Shown piece after piece: positions 36,901 to 48,375 of a stretch of DNA of 64,000 bases. The stretch is from Eumeta japonica. Taxonomy: Eukaryota > Arthropoda > Insecta > Lepidoptera > Psychidae. How positions within the stretch are numbered: the stretch's first letter is position 1; the number at the start of each line of letters is the position of its first letter. The translations under genes and the position numbers were made by a program. The stretch spans positions 62,001 to 126,000 of the forward strand of contig BGZK01001583.1 of assembly GCA_005406025.1 (NCBI GenBank), given 5' to 3'. The notes beneath the pieces are model-generated. The model had not been told where the DNA came from. It saw only the letters and a list, made by a program, of their open reading frames with translations, and searched no databases.

Positions 36901-39900
36901 AACATTGACACATAGAGTATTAATGAATTATCAATTAATCAGTCATAATATTGAATGGTCAAAACTTGAATGCCGTTCTTATTCTGCAAGAGTTCATTAA
37001 CTTAGGACTCACAGTAGTGTTCCTTCTCGATTTTGAGCTGTTTCAGGTATTTGGCTCGATCGATGCGCAGTTCGTGCTTCAACCTCTCCATCTGACGCAC
37101 GTAGGCCGCCCGCAGCTGGATCATGTCCTCGCGCGCCGACCACACGGCCTCCTCGGCGGTGAACACGCCAGCATATCTGATATCAGTGTGGTTGAAATCA
37201 AGCTATTGTTTGTCATCAAAATGGTAATAATAATAAAAAATATTTACTTCTCTCCATAAATAGCATGTCGCTAATACTACATTATACAATTACATTGTTA
37301 TCATATAATTGTGAAAGATATGTGCCTAAATTGGGTAGAGTACCTGTATTATAAGACACTAGGATCAATGTGATGATAATTTATTACAAAAAGGAAAAAA
37401 CTATATCCATTATAATGTCATAAAATATGTAAGGCTAAGGGATTTATTTACATTTAATACATTGATTGTGATTGAAGATTATAATTATAATTGATTGATA
37501 GAATGATTAGTATATTAATATATACTACTATATAAATCTATAGCACCTGCCTGCACTTACAATTTTATTGTCTAATTATGTGATAAATATTTATTTTATG
37601 GCTCACTGACTCCCAGTTCTAACATTTCCAAATTTATATTTTTATTTATAAATTTATTGTCTGCATGACTTTTTGTAAATTAAAGAACAATTTGACCAAT
37701 CTTGCTCAAAATAAGTATACAATAAGAACATGTGATCATGTACATAATATGCATAACAGGATTCCAATACACCATATGGTAACAAAATAAAAACATTATT
37801 TTTTATTTCTTTGATAGCTATATTCATTTGTTTCTACACAATCGTGTGTGAGGGGAGATGTGCAGAAGTATGTCAGTTTATAAGTGAGGGGATATGGGTT
37901 GTGTGTGTGTGTGTACGTGTACGTGCACGCGTGAGTATATGAACAAAACACGACATTTAGTATACCTACAACGTATTAAACCCCACAACGTCGATTGTTC
38001 GGAAAAAAGAATATATATTCATTAATTAATCCCATCACTTTGGACATATTTTAGGCATTTAAGATATAGGTAAAGCAGGTCGATATCGTATGGAATCGAT
38101 CGTACGTCTTTCCGCAAATATTCATAATCTTCTTTTTTAGAACATTGGCAAAAAACCATTAGCCATTTCTGAGAAAAATTGTTAAGAATGTAAATGTGTA
38201 AACGTACGAGGTATAAACTTTAGCGCTTAGTAATACGAAACGCCCGCTCAAATCGCCGTCACCTCGCAGCGGCGGGCGCCGACGCCCGTCGCCTTCGGGT
38301 CAGTGTCCAGCAAATCCGTCGTGAGTCTGCACGTGAGCGTGCGGTTAACGACTACACGCGGCTTTAGAGTTTTAGGTATTTTGTTATAGAGTGTTACGTT
38401 TAGGATATTAACGTTTTTGAAACTAAGATTGTATGTGACTAATGTTGAAGTGTTTAATAACAATGCCTTTCATTGCTATCGAATATGGAGACATCATTTA
38501 TTGTTGGGAAGTTTGCAGATGTGACATTTATTTTTGATAAGCAAAATTTAATTTGTTCATAATAGGTGCTTAATCACGTATTATAATGAGTATTTTGTAT
38601 TTCTTCATTTAAAGTAGCATCAAAAATCTAGATATAAACAGCTTTAACAGAAAAAGACCTAAGCAACACTGGTCTTGTATTTCTTGCGTTGTCATATTAT
38701 TTGGTCGCTTAACAAATAGAGACTGTTCTTATACTAATAAAAGTTGCCTTTTTATTTGTTTTATATTTATGCAAACCTTAAAATTACCTCTAAAAGAAAA
38801 TCATACAATAGATTAAACCTATTCCAAAAATAATTACATTTACTATATTTGATTTTGTTTTTTAGCAAATTGTAAGTATTATGTTCATTAAAATATGATA
38901 ATGTTTGATTAATCCTCATCTTACATTATATATTAAATAAAAAGAAAGTTTTATACTACTACCACTTATAAACTTTAGGAGTTATCAAGTTCTTTCATGT
39001 ATATTTTCACCGATATTACAAAATGAAAGATTAGTATTAATTTTAATCTTAGGTGATTACTACATTAAGCTTTATTATGAAGAAAAATATACCATGATTC
39101 TTTTCATAAATTTGATCAAAAAACAATAATAAAAAAAAACTAAATAATATTCAAACCACTTAACTGTTGTCTTGTTTTAGAACAGCACGTGTAAATTGTA
39201 AAAAATATGACTTATTGTCTTCCAATAAAATGGTTATCTGTTCTCTTTGCATTTAAAAATTAACTTTATGTTATGACATTTCAGTTGAAATGTCAGATGA
39301 TAAATAATATTCTAAATATTCTTTTTCCTTGCCACTGTAAAATGATATCACAAAATGTGAGACAGAGACAAAATGTAAACTTTGAGCCATTTTTCGCTAT
39401 TCAAATAGTACGCAACTGTGCACTTTCTATTTTTTATATATCTATTAAAAAAAAGATAATAGACGTGCTTTCCACGTGCAAAAGAGCATGCTCTTTTGCC
39501 GCGTGATTACGGCCAATGTACAACATCAACATCAGTGGCAACATTGTCATTTTTAGGTAAGTGACTAGATAAATAAATTCTTTAAAAATAATATATCGCT
39601 TAGCCCGTTCGTCATGCGCCCGGGAGCGGGGCGCGCGGGCGCAGTGAGCCGTCTGGCCGAGCATTTCGTAGGGTTTTCCCTGTATTATTTTATATTATTT
39701 ATAATCATCTTTTCAAAGATACATTTTTCTTAATTTAATTTGGTAAGGTTGTTCTAAAAAAGGAAGTGATTATGAATATTTGAAGAAAGATGCATGGTCA
39801 ATTTCATCCTGTATATATCTAGCATATACCTCAAAGGGTGTGTGTCATAGGGCGTCTCTTCATCTCCAGAGAGGTTTTCATCAGCCCCTCCCCGGCAGCT

Positions 39901-41344
39901 GCCCCCGCGCCCTAACGTCACCGAATCTGCGTCACTGTCACTTCCGCTGGCGCACTCCATGAGCGTAGCGGACGAGTTAGCGTTCACTGCTACCGCGTCT
40001 ATCTGTTCTGTATATATATATATATGAGATTGGTTTCCATGCTAACTAATTTTTCTTTGAAGTTACCTGATTTTTATCAATTTGATGACAAATAGTAAAT
40101 AATAATTTTGCTTTGAAAATAAATATTTACAGTGGAATCTCAATAACTAGAACCTCGTTAAGTCAAAATCCTCAGTAAGTCGAAAAAATTGCCATTCCTT
40201 CCAATGAACCCCTACGCGGTTATTTAGACTTTGTAACTCGAACAAAATGTTCGAGTTACAAAGTCGAATATTTTGTTCTACGAAGTATTGATAATACATA
40301 TTTATACTCTATAACTCGAATTTCAAAAAGGAGACTCCGTACGTCGTAGTTGATAAAATATAATGACGTCTTACTTGGAATTCCCCGAAATAATAGCAAT
40401 AAATTCCAAAATGAATGTTCAGGTTCGGGGCTTCTAATCTATTGTTTTTGTCTTGTACACGTGCAATGAATGAATACATTCATGAAACTTTCTAAGTAAC
40501 ACAGCTGTGAACGTTATGTTTGTTCCTTGTCGACACAGTCATATGTATCTCAAAGTTCTTGTTAAGTTGAAAACTTGTTAACTCGAATTTTTTGCATTTC
40601 CCTTGACATTCGAGTTATTGAGATTCCACTATATTTTGTGCAAAATAAATCCTAATTTGCTTCCGAGATAAAAATACCTTTCTGAGAATTGTACGAAATC
40701 AAATCATACGGAATTCGGAATTTTTAAATGGATATCATAGGGTGTGATTTATTATAAAATGATCCGATTAGATGTGCAACATTAAAAAGAAATTCAGGTG
40801 AAGAGGCTCTGACAGCTTCTTTTTTTTTTTGAGTCATATATTTTTTTCATATTTGAGCTACTTTAAAAAAAAGTGTGTACAACTTTAATTTTTGTAAATA
40901 GTTTACAAATAGCTGAAAATCGAGGTTTTTGCCAATTAAACTTTAAAAATAGTTTTTTATTGAATGTTCAAACAACCATTTACAAAACAGTCTATTCAAA
41001 TTTCGAATATTTTTTTTTACTATATTTTTATGTTTTACAATAATACAATGTTGTGAGGGTATATACTTCCAAGAAACAAGTATAACTTTTTCACTCAGAT
41101 TTCATTGTGTAATACAAATAAAGCAGATGTGGCGTTTCTTATAATTTGTCAGCAAAAATGTTCTACTTTTTAACTTCCCACTAAGAAAACTGAAAGTTTT
41201 CTAATTTGATAGAAATTGATAATTTTCGGAAGTTATTGGTTTCACCCCATTTTGCAAAATCGAGTTCTCATCAGATCTCAATGTTCTGAGGGTCTAGGAA
41301 GCTTCCTGATCATCCCAGATCTGATGTCCGTATGTCTGTGTGGA

Positions 41345-41436
<92 letters not shown>

Positions 41437-44400
41437 AACCTCTTATAACTTTTAAACTGCTTGACCGAATCGAGTCCACTAAACGGCGTTCCAAAGAGTT
41501 TCACTTAGATTTCCTGAAAGTTTGGGTCGATTTGGACCGGTAGATTTTGAGAAATTTTCAAAAACTAAGAATTTTTTTTAAAGTGGTTTTCATAATAACT
41601 TTAAAATGACTTGACCGATCAATTCTAAAATCTAATCAGCTCTTAACCTATTAAAAACACGTCGATTGCCGCAAACCGGGTCAAAATCGGTTGATTCGTT
41701 TGTAAGAAATCGTTGTCGAAAGAAATCGAAACAAATTGTTTTGCTCAAAATCGCGTCAATCCGTATATTTTCGAGTGTTTTGAACTCGAAAATAGAGTGA
41801 GGGGGCCTACAGGGTTAACCTATTTTTAGCTAATTGTTATTGTAAATTTTCACTCTGCCCTTCAGTGGTATTGTATTATGAACAACTTATTAATTTTATG
41901 TCAACAGGATTGTAAATTTTTTACAACAAGGGTATAAGCTTGGTTTTATTTTTAAAATATAACAAATACACAAGAGCATTATTTTTATTCGAAAAAAAAA
42001 TGTTATTTTTTAAAACATAAATATAAAATTGAAATGTGTTCAAAGTAATTTCACAACATTTTCCATAGAATATACTTCTTTTGTTTCTTTCAGTGTTTAT
42101 TGTTACTTTGCTTGTACTTTTCATTGATTTTCAAAATTTTTCTAATGGTTTAAACAATGAAATCAATAGATATTGACTGCCATGTTATAATTTGTTACAA
42201 TCAGAAGAACCTCTCTGACATGACTATAATTTCAAAAGAGTCGCCACTCCTGTTCTTAATTACAATATTATTCCCCAAAATATATATAAAGGTATGCTAA
42301 CTGAAGGGTCAAGAGGGTGGGGCGCGGGGCCGTCGATCCGGATCACCACCGACACCGCGGACGCGCAGGACGTCGTCCGCGGGCGCTCTGGCCTGCAACA
42401 CGCATGCAAACATACACAACATGTACACATGTGTACAAGCATACATATAATACAAGTAGATATTTATCATACATATGAAAATCGGCTCTGCCTGTCCATT
42501 TGTATCTCTTATGTCCTTTTCAAGCGGGAATCACTTATTCGATTTACGCTTTTTCTCCATAGGTTTGTTATCTGGCCAGGTTATATCATATATACTTTGT
42601 TGTATAAAAAGATGTCTGAAATGATGGTGAAATAAAATAATTTTGTTACCAGACATTTACTTAGAGGGCGTTCAAGTATTACGTAACGCAATTTGTGGAA
42701 TGGGGAGGTGAATAGGATGGAGGGTTGGGGCGGAGGAGGTATGTAAAACGCTACGATGCGTTACAGGGGGTATTTTAATTAAATAAAAACTAGAGATTTG
42801 AAGTACATAAGGAAGAAGCTGTTGGAGGGCCGACACATATTCATAAGGAGTGGAAACACGTTCTTCCACAGCAAACACCTATGCTTTTGATTTAGAATCA
42901 CTTTTGTCAGCGTCTGCATTAATGACGATAGAATCGAACACCGTGAAGCCAGAGATCATCATCTTTGTAGGTAGTGGGCTGGACAAAAACTTGCGTTATC
43001 GGAAACGCGTGACAAGAGCTTTGCCATTCTACACTTCAAAAAATACACCCTGAACGCTCTGTTCATAACGACTAATGCTCCTAGGCGGAGCGCATACAAC
43101 TGAATTGAGCGACACATGGCCCCCTTAGCAAACGACTCTCAGACGTCATCCTGTCGCATGAACATTTTGGTTCTCATTTCGACAACAGAGTTATTACTAT
43201 TGACGATAATTCGGAAAAATGTAGTTTTCTGCATGCTGAGGAAACCCTTGCTAAGGTCTGGAGGGAAATGAAAATTGCAATTACAACGTTTTGGTGGAAT
43301 ATAGAAAGACCGAATATAGCTTGCAGGATCCAGCGGAACCTAATCTGGCACGGTATAGCGCTCACGTCTGTGAATCACAATAATTCCTGCAAGTGCTTAA
43401 ATGCGCGGGCGAATCCTGCCGTTCCCGCTTGACGAGTGCGTTGAAATCTGTCTTTCTGGATGCTTTCCTGCCACCACCCTTCCCAATTCTTTAAACCCCA
43501 AGCGAGCTCGTGGTACCTAGTCAGCTAGACAAAGGATCATGCAAGTTTTTACCAGAATGCCCGTTGATCTGTCGCCTCCTTTTTGAGCTTAAGCATTTGC
43601 CTTACGATTTCTTTTGCCCATCAGTACAATCTGAGCTCAAGAACAGAATATGTACAATCTATGCAATCTATTGCACATTCCATAAGAGTGTATAAATGCA
43701 CAGTTGCTTCGTGCATGGCAAGACTGCCCAAGACCATTGTGAAAGTAGAGTATGATTACAGCGACTTGATATCAGAACGAAAATGAGCTGCTCTGCATTG
43801 TGCGCCTCTGTGAAACATCGTCTGAGAATACCGAGTGGTTCAACGAAGACAAAGTTGATGTAAATAGTTTAACATTTCCGAAAGCCTTTGTCCGCTCTCC
43901 AGATGCCAGAATGAAAAAGTCCGAGTGACTGGCAAACCCGTGAACAGATGAGCAAGTAACTCAAATTGATTTTTTTTACACTTATTTATTTGAATTATGA
44001 CTGATTTTCTTTTCAAAATTTTGTAAGGTCACGATTTTAATTTCACTAAAATATTTATCAGTTAGGTTTCTGTTCCTAATTGCATTGACAAAGGTCAAAA
44101 TAAACATATGATTATAAGTTTGTTAGTAAAAAAAGCTAAAATAGGAGAATGCATGACAAGAATAATGGTGGATGAAACCAAAAATGTATGTAAGAGCATA
44201 TGTATGCATATATATATGCATTGCGAGTTAGAAATCTCTTGTTTTATTTATTATTACCATAAACGCGATTAAAACAATAACAGAGATATTTTAGTGGCTT
44301 TCTGCAAAAATGGTTACTTGGGATTTACGTAATGTTTAGGGATGGGTAGGTGGGTACGGAAAAACGTTATGGTGCGTTACATGGGGGGAGGGAGGGTCAA

Positions 44401-47400
44401 AAATCTTCAAAAATTGCGCTACGTAATATTTGAACGCTCCCTTACCAATTATATAGTCATTACCTGACATAATGCTGCAGTTGGTGAAGTATTGTTTCCA
44501 CTGTGGTGACAGGCGGCGGGCGCTCCTGAGCGTTGCCGCGCCGACATAGCTGCACGCGCATGCTCAAAACACAATCTGGTAGAAGAAATAAGGAAATTTG
44601 TTAAATAATAAACATCTTTATTGCTGGAATAGAGCACATTAACAAACAGTTTATCGTTTCAGGTTTTACAGCCTACTTCTGGGACATACTCTTCTTTCGC
44701 CATTTTTTTTTTAGTTTGAAGGCCTCGGTGGATTGGCTCAGTGCAGTTTGCGAGTTGGTATCAACTATTGTCACAAATGTGGTAAGAAATTCCATGACCG
44801 ATGGCTTAAAGTGCTGCTTGAGGCATGGAAAGAGTGGCTTGATTCAATCATGTCAAAACTTCATTGACAGTGACATTTGCTGCTGTAGAACATTTGGGAT
44901 TTCTAATCAAAAAACTGCGATCAGTAGTTTTGACAGTCCTTTCTTGGTGTTAGCCCAACACTACCTAAAGAATTCTGAAGAGACCGAAACAGGTAAAAGT
45001 ATGCAGGTGCAAAAACAGGGCTATATGGTGGAAGCATCAACACTCCCCAATCAAATTCTCTTAATATTTACTGAGTGTGGCTGCATGGTCTGGTATTATC
45101 ATGTCGAAAACCACACCATTTCTGTTGAACGATTCCGCAGTTTTTCTCTACTTCTAGCTTAAATCTCATCAGCTGTTGACAGTAGACATTAGAATTAATG
45201 GTTTTCTCCGCGTCAAGAGCTTATATAATGAATAATGCCCTTCCAATCCCACCATATAAATAGAATCAACTTATTGTGAGTTAATTTGGTTTCAAACAGC
45301 TTGTTGAGCTTGCTTGCCTCTTAACCATGATCTTTTGCATGTTCTTGTCATAGGTAATCCATTTTTCATCACTAGTGATCAATCTTTTCAAAATGGTCCG
45401 TTTATTACATTTCAATAGGGAATCTCAAATGAGTACACAATTCATTAGATTTCTTTTAGTGAGCTCATGTGGGACCTAAGTATTGAGCTTTTTATATAGC
45501 TATTTCAAATATATCAAACTGTTATGTGGTCAATCAGTTTTTCAGCTATGTTGTAAAACTAATATGCCGTTTTGCCCTACTTTTTCCAAAATGGCATCGA
45601 GTTTATCCATAACAAGTTGACCAGACGAGGTTCATCTTAGACATCAAAATTACCAATTACCAGACTGTAAACCGACGAAGCTCTTATCAACACTATTATG
45701 CCCATAAACGTCACAAATTTTTTTCGCGGCTCTTGTAATTATTCCTTTTTTGCAATAAAAAATTAAAATGTATCAAATTTTTACATTACATTCACTCATT
45801 TTGGTGGACAGAAAAACAATAGAAAAATGGTGGGACACCTTTTTTACTTCGTATCATTCTGTTTTTTAAATATCATCTATTTTATGGCATCAAAATTAGC
45901 CAGCTACGATAACACAACCAAAGAGATTTACTGCAACTTTTACTTATAAAATATGAAAAATTTATTTCCCGACCTAATACATGTTTACTAAAAGGTAAGT
46001 AGATAAAATAATAATTAATATAGTTTTATATAAAGGTGTAGTGTAAAGCCTGTCACCATTTTTATTGTTTTTATTTATATTTTATTCCATATGCATAGTA
46101 ATAAAAATCTTTGCACTTTATTATTTTTTTTTCATGAGCTTATTAACAATTATTCACAACATGGGTTGTTGGATATGGCATACTCCTTATGCATCCACTA
46201 TCTTTCTATTTAATATCATTAAATACAATAAAGTATATTCAGTCAATATAACACTCACCCCTGGTCTTTTCTATTATCATGCACCGTGTTCTGAGGAGCA
46301 GGAGCTGGTAGTGGACACCTTTTCCTGCTAGAATAAGTATGAAGGCACTGTTTGTAGGGTGCGGTAGGATCTTCGAGTATGCCTTGGACAGTATTCGCGG
46401 CCGCATACAACGGAAGTGTGCACTGTAGCCCCGGTGGGCGCACACCGTGACCTCCATTTTATCTCCTTGTGCAACTGAAAAGAATAAGATGTTCGTCATT
46501 AGAATGATTACTTATTGTCAACACTAGCGGGCCCAGCATGAAACCTTGAAGAAATGTGTGTCTATAGAACTACATTTTCATTCATTATTATTGCATGAGA
46601 AGGATAGTCATACAAAGACATATTCTGCTAGAATGTCAAGTTTGTTGGATTCTTGAACTCAACTTTTATATTTAACAAAATCTATACAATCTCTTTTCAA
46701 GCTAAGTATTATTAAATATTGCTTTATTATGTATATTTTGAATTTGATTTATGAATAGAAATATTTAAAGGGAAAACATTTAATGATTCGAAAAGGACAA
46801 TCAAATAAAACTATGCTTTGGCACGAGTTCAACGCACTCTGTTCCAACACAACAGTAAAACTTCAATCAACAAGCTATGAAGATTCCTATATACAGTTGC
46901 TAATTTTTAGTGTGTTACATTCATAATTCATAGAAAATTTATTTTTGCAAGAATGAAACTTAGCTAGATGAATTTTTCCGCTTCGGAAAACCTCAGTTCG
47001 AAATGGTTGGAGATTTTCAGAAATGGATTCACAAATATACAGTATGTGGAGTTCCTTGGTAGATCAGGCAAATTTGGTAATACTGTGTTCACAAAATATG
47101 CTGAATTAGTGACAATGTTTCAAGTTAGTTTAACTTGATCAGATAACTCTGTTATTTTAAATATGATACATTATTAAGTAAAATAAGTTCTACCGTTATA
47201 ACATGAAAAAATGCATTTAGGAATTTAATATGCATTTGTAAATTACCAGTACATCGTTAGCTATTGTAAAAAGCAAATATATCATTCCGAAATGAAAATA
47301 TATAGTTTTGTTAATTTTTCTAACGCAATAAAATTTTTCACTAGGTAAATACAAAATTAAATAAAATAATATGGATAAATTCGATTGTTTTTATTGTACA

Positions 47401-48375
47401 ATATCATTATAACATGCACAATGAAAAGAAGGGAACCAATAAAATTATAAACCAAACAAAATGATGTATACTTAATGCAATTGTTGTAATGAAGAATGAA
47501 CCTTTGAATTAAGATTCAATTTAACAAGATATATTGAACAAAATGTAAATGAATAATTTTACTGATATCAGAAGAACCAAGTATGTGAGTTTATTGAAAG
47601 CAAATACATGAAAATCATAGGTCAAGAAATGAAACCCACAATATACTGACATCGTGTAGTTTCTCATGCATAATGATAAAACAATCAAAGTTTAATAACA
47701 AAAAATATTAAGCTATAATTTTAAAAATTGCACAATATTTAAAATGTTAATGACCCAAAATCCATATTCAAATGAATAGAAAAAAATTTTATTGATATTT
47801 TTAATATGGATAAAGATATATTTCTAGAAATAGAATATGACTAGGTGAAATTTTTTTTTTTAATTATTTTTTCTTATAAACTCATACCGCTTTGTTACAA
47901 TGATAGGTAGAGACCAAAAACATCTATATATCTCTTTATTCACTGATTTCCATCAAATGTTTTTATACAAGCCCATCTTTAATATGCTCTCAATTTGGTT
48001 TGCATTAGATTTTCTAGGGCACTCTTTATGATCCTTCAATCATACACATTTATACTATCGATTTTATTTCGATCTACTTTGATCTACCGTTCAACTTTAC
48101 GAGGTAACCAAATCACCACAGTATACCTTTTTCTGTTCTACTTAATGTATTTATTAGGAACACTCCACATGCACTATACAGAAAAAGTATAGGTAAAAAA
48201 ATGTAAATAAAGAATCAAAATAAACCTCGGCTCTTAAATTATCTTCTTCTTGTTTTTTCACAAGGGCAGGATCTGGCTGCTTTATGGTTTTGATACTGGT
48301 GATTTTCAAGCCAGGAATACGTTTTCTATCTGATTTTGATGCATCAAATACTTTATTTGATACCGAGGATGACAT
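33833..48375 (-). CDS. KANSL2: KAT8 regulatory NSL complex subunit 2, ten coding exons
   Basis: Nuclear subunit of the NSL acetyltransferase complex (NSL2/dgt1 in flies). Exons in order of transcription: 48375-48226, 46474-46259, 44575-44464, 42392-42302, 40002-39830, 37176-37013, 36409-36264, 35712-35572, 34983-34846 and 33925-33833. Family signatures: an N-terminal C3HC3H zinc finger (GREYCPRH, ILEDPTAPYKQC, LCFEH), the VETILHQLQHYVR helix, a Ser/Asp-rich linker, AGVFTAEEAVWSAREDMIQL with a basic helical region, and a second intact C3HC3H finger (GRCTFAEGGVRC..RHCLKHIMHD..CRYH). The C-terminus is Ser/Glu/Gln-rich. The frame breaks in the second and third coding exons, where conserved words lie in different frames; all other junctions are in phase. 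Because of this the genomic ORF as given is interrupted. Head to head with CycT, convergent with E(Pc). Confidence 0.93.
33926..34845. other. KANSL2 last intron, nothing seen
   Basis: AT-rich, no recognised element. Confidence 0.5.
34846..34983 (-). CDS. KANSL2: KANSL2 exon, second half of C-terminal zinc finger
   Basis: Acceptor GCGGCAG, donor GTATAT, 46 codons. VLFAVCGDRRV, GACQEPVPRLPLP and RTCRYH give the second Cys-Cys-Cys-His set, then PPQYTAITLK. Vertebrate KANSL2 has VLFKCC and PCCPLHF. Confidence 0.92.
34984..35571. other. KANSL2 intron, nothing seen
   Basis: AT-rich, with a moderately GC-rich patch at 35430-35500 that has no splice-compatible coding reading. Confidence 0.45.
35572..35712 (-). 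CDS. KANSL2: KANSL2 exon, first half of C-terminal zinc finger
   Basis: Acceptor TCTACAG, donor GTTCGT, 47 codons in phase 0. It carries GRCTFAEGGVRCETRSLP and RHCLKHIMHDSQQ, the Cys-Cys-Cys-His half of the second C3HC3H finger, with all ligands present. Confidence 0.94.
35775..35955 (+). repeat. dispersed repeat fragment, copy 1
   Basis: GCCGGCCTCTTGAGTAGGAA, GTGGTATCGCACAGG-like and CACTACAGCATGG blocks also occur, in order, at 63170-63425. Type not assigned. Confidence 0.55.
36264..36409 (-). CDS. KANSL2: KANSL2 exon, basic helical region
   Basis: Acceptor TTTTGACAG, donor GTGAGT. It encodes SINTQARSGGLTARERKQLR and then SYHRRRGVCAVLARKLQRKR, matching the [20 protein letters not shown] region of vertebrate KANSL2. 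Entry needs two bases and exit is phase 0; both fit. Confidence 0.92.
36410..37012. other. KANSL2 intron, nothing seen
   Basis: AT-rich, with a short imperfect duplication (TATAAAACTAAAACTTTATAAAAC) near 36705. Confidence 0.45.
37013..37176 (-). CDS. KANSL2: KANSL2 exon with AGVFTAEEAV
   Basis: Acceptor ATATCAG; it encodes YAGVFTAEEAVWSAREDMIQ then a basic helical stretch (RQMERLKHELRIDRAKYLKQ) and ends in phase 1 at GTGAGT. Vertebrate KANSL2 has [21 protein letters not shown] here. Confidence 0.93.
37177..38085. other. KANSL2 intron, AT-rich left part
   Basis: Nothing recognised except a short GT tract at 37895-37930. Confidence 0.45.
38086..39812. mobile_element. TIR element B, same TIR as 29153-29842
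   Basis: Left TIR TATGGAATCGATCGTACGTC..CCGCAAATATTCATAATC..TTTTTTAGAACA is matched by the complement of 39735-39812. The interior includes GC-rich patches (38240-38345, 39600-39665) and a 72-codon ORF of unknown nature (38248-38463, minus). It sits in a KANSL2 intron and ends about 18 bases from the 39830 splice donor. Confidence 0.65.
39830..40002 (-). CDS. KANSL2: KANSL2 exon, Ser/Asp-rich linker
   Basis: Acceptor at the second of two closely spaced AGs (AACAG before ATAGAC), chosen because it keeps phase 0. It encodes IDAVAVNANSSATLMEC, SGSDSDADSV, a Gly-rich patch and YDTHPL plus two bases of Arg, at donor GTATAT. A TIR element ends only about 18 bases past the donor. Confidence 0.85.
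40130..40631. mobile_element. Tigger/pogo-type MITE, copy 2
   Basis: TIRs CAGTGGAATCTCAATAACT and GAGTTATTGAGATTCCACTA, flanked on both sides by TA, the expected target duplication. No coding capacity. Confidence 0.85.
41348..41427. repeat. (TG)n microsatellite
   Basis: About 40 uninterrupted TG units, continued by TATGTATG. It lies inside a dispersed repeat (GATCATCCCAGATCTGATGT on the left, CTTGACCGAATCGAGTCC on the right). Four short ORFs over it are artefacts. Confidence 0.95.
42302..42392 (-). CDS. KANSL2: KANSL2 exon, variable linker
   Basis: Acceptor GTTGCAG; one base completes Arg, then 30 codons ending APHPLDPS at donor GTTAGC in phase 0. The closing LDPS followed by IDAVAVN in the next exon matches the LNPFVDIDA word of fly NSL2. 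The rest is not conserved. Confidence 0.75.
42664..44443. mobile_element. TIR DNA transposon remnant
   Basis: Left end GGGCGTTCAAGTATTACGTA and right end complement GGGAGCGTTCAAATATTACG, each followed by a G-rich subterminal tract (GGGGAGGTGAATAGG / GGGGGGAGGGAGGG) and GTTACGTAACGC-like words. The interior has broken coding traces such as NTYAFDLESLLSASAL (near 42865) and KFLPECPLICRLLFELKHLP (near 43540). Superfamily not assigned. The right end is about 20 bases from the KANSL2 donor at 44464. Confidence 0.7.
44464..44575 (-). CDS. KANSL2: KANSL2 exon with FEH and VETILHQLQHYVR, frame broken
   Basis: Acceptor CTACCAG, donor GTAATG. The first half reads LCFEHARAAMSARQRSGAP in the frame set by the previous exon. 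The second half reads PPVTTVETILHQLQHYVR one base off, in the frame that the next exon continues. One surplus C in the GCGCCCGCC run (about 44512-44518) would reconcile them. Vertebrate KANSL2 has FCAEH followed by GETLLCQLSSYAK. Confidence 0.85.
44650..45840 (-). pseudogene. mariner-family transposase fossil
   Basis: On the minus strand: SDEKWITYDKNMQKI (first catalytic Asp area), LILFIWWDWKGIIHY, FRHDNTRP (second Asp) and LMLPPYSPVFAPAYF with FRSLQNSLG, where LAPSDYxLFRSLQN is expected; the third Asp is changed. It ends with EEYVPEVG. Frame shifts and stops throughout. It sits in the KANSL2 intron between 44575 and 46259. Confidence 0.85.
46259..46474 (-). CDS. KANSL2: KANSL2 exon with N-terminal zinc finger, frame broken
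   Basis: Acceptor TTTTCAG, donor GTGAGT. Entering in phase 0 it reads LHKEIKWRSRC and later GREYCPRH, then runs into a stop. The expected continuation, ILEDPTAPYKQC, is in the frame one base further on, and that frame gives the correct exit phase. Joining the two needs two missing bases (or one extra) at about 46377-46379, inside the conserved His-Ile-Leu-Glu-Asp. Further words (CAHRGY, CTLPLY) sit in yet other frames between 46390 and 46440, so more than one small indel is likely. Confidence 0.85.
46475..48225. other. KANSL2 intron, AT-rich, nothing seen
   Basis: About 1.75 kb, over 70 percent AT, no recognised element. Confidence 0.5.
48226..48375 (-). CDS. KANSL2: KANSL2 first coding exon
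   Basis: ATG (complement of 48373-48375) opens 50 codons, MSSSVSNKVFDASKSDRK to DNLRAE, ending in phase 0 at donor GTTTAT. A TTTTCAG acceptor sits 7 bases upstream of the ATG, so a non-coding first exon lies further right; the best donor for it is at 50438. The N-terminus is poorly conserved, so the start is chosen from the acceptor and the frame. Confidence 0.8.

Larger units (their letters stand above)
40003..42301. other. KANSL2 intron with MITE and microsatellite
   Basis: Holds the second Tigger MITE (40130-40631), a TG microsatellite with flanking moth-type repeat (41255-41560), and AT-rich DNA. Confidence 0.55.

Noticed and set aside
41216..41543. Val/Cys and His/Thr repeat ORFs
   Set aside because: Translation of a TG/CA microsatellite.
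44449..44637. Reading KANSL2 exon 44464-44575 straight through to its donor in one frame
   Set aside because: That end (SPTAALCQ) gives phase 0, which puts the next exon into a stop; the shifted frame VETILHQLQHYVR matches the family and fits the next exon's phase.
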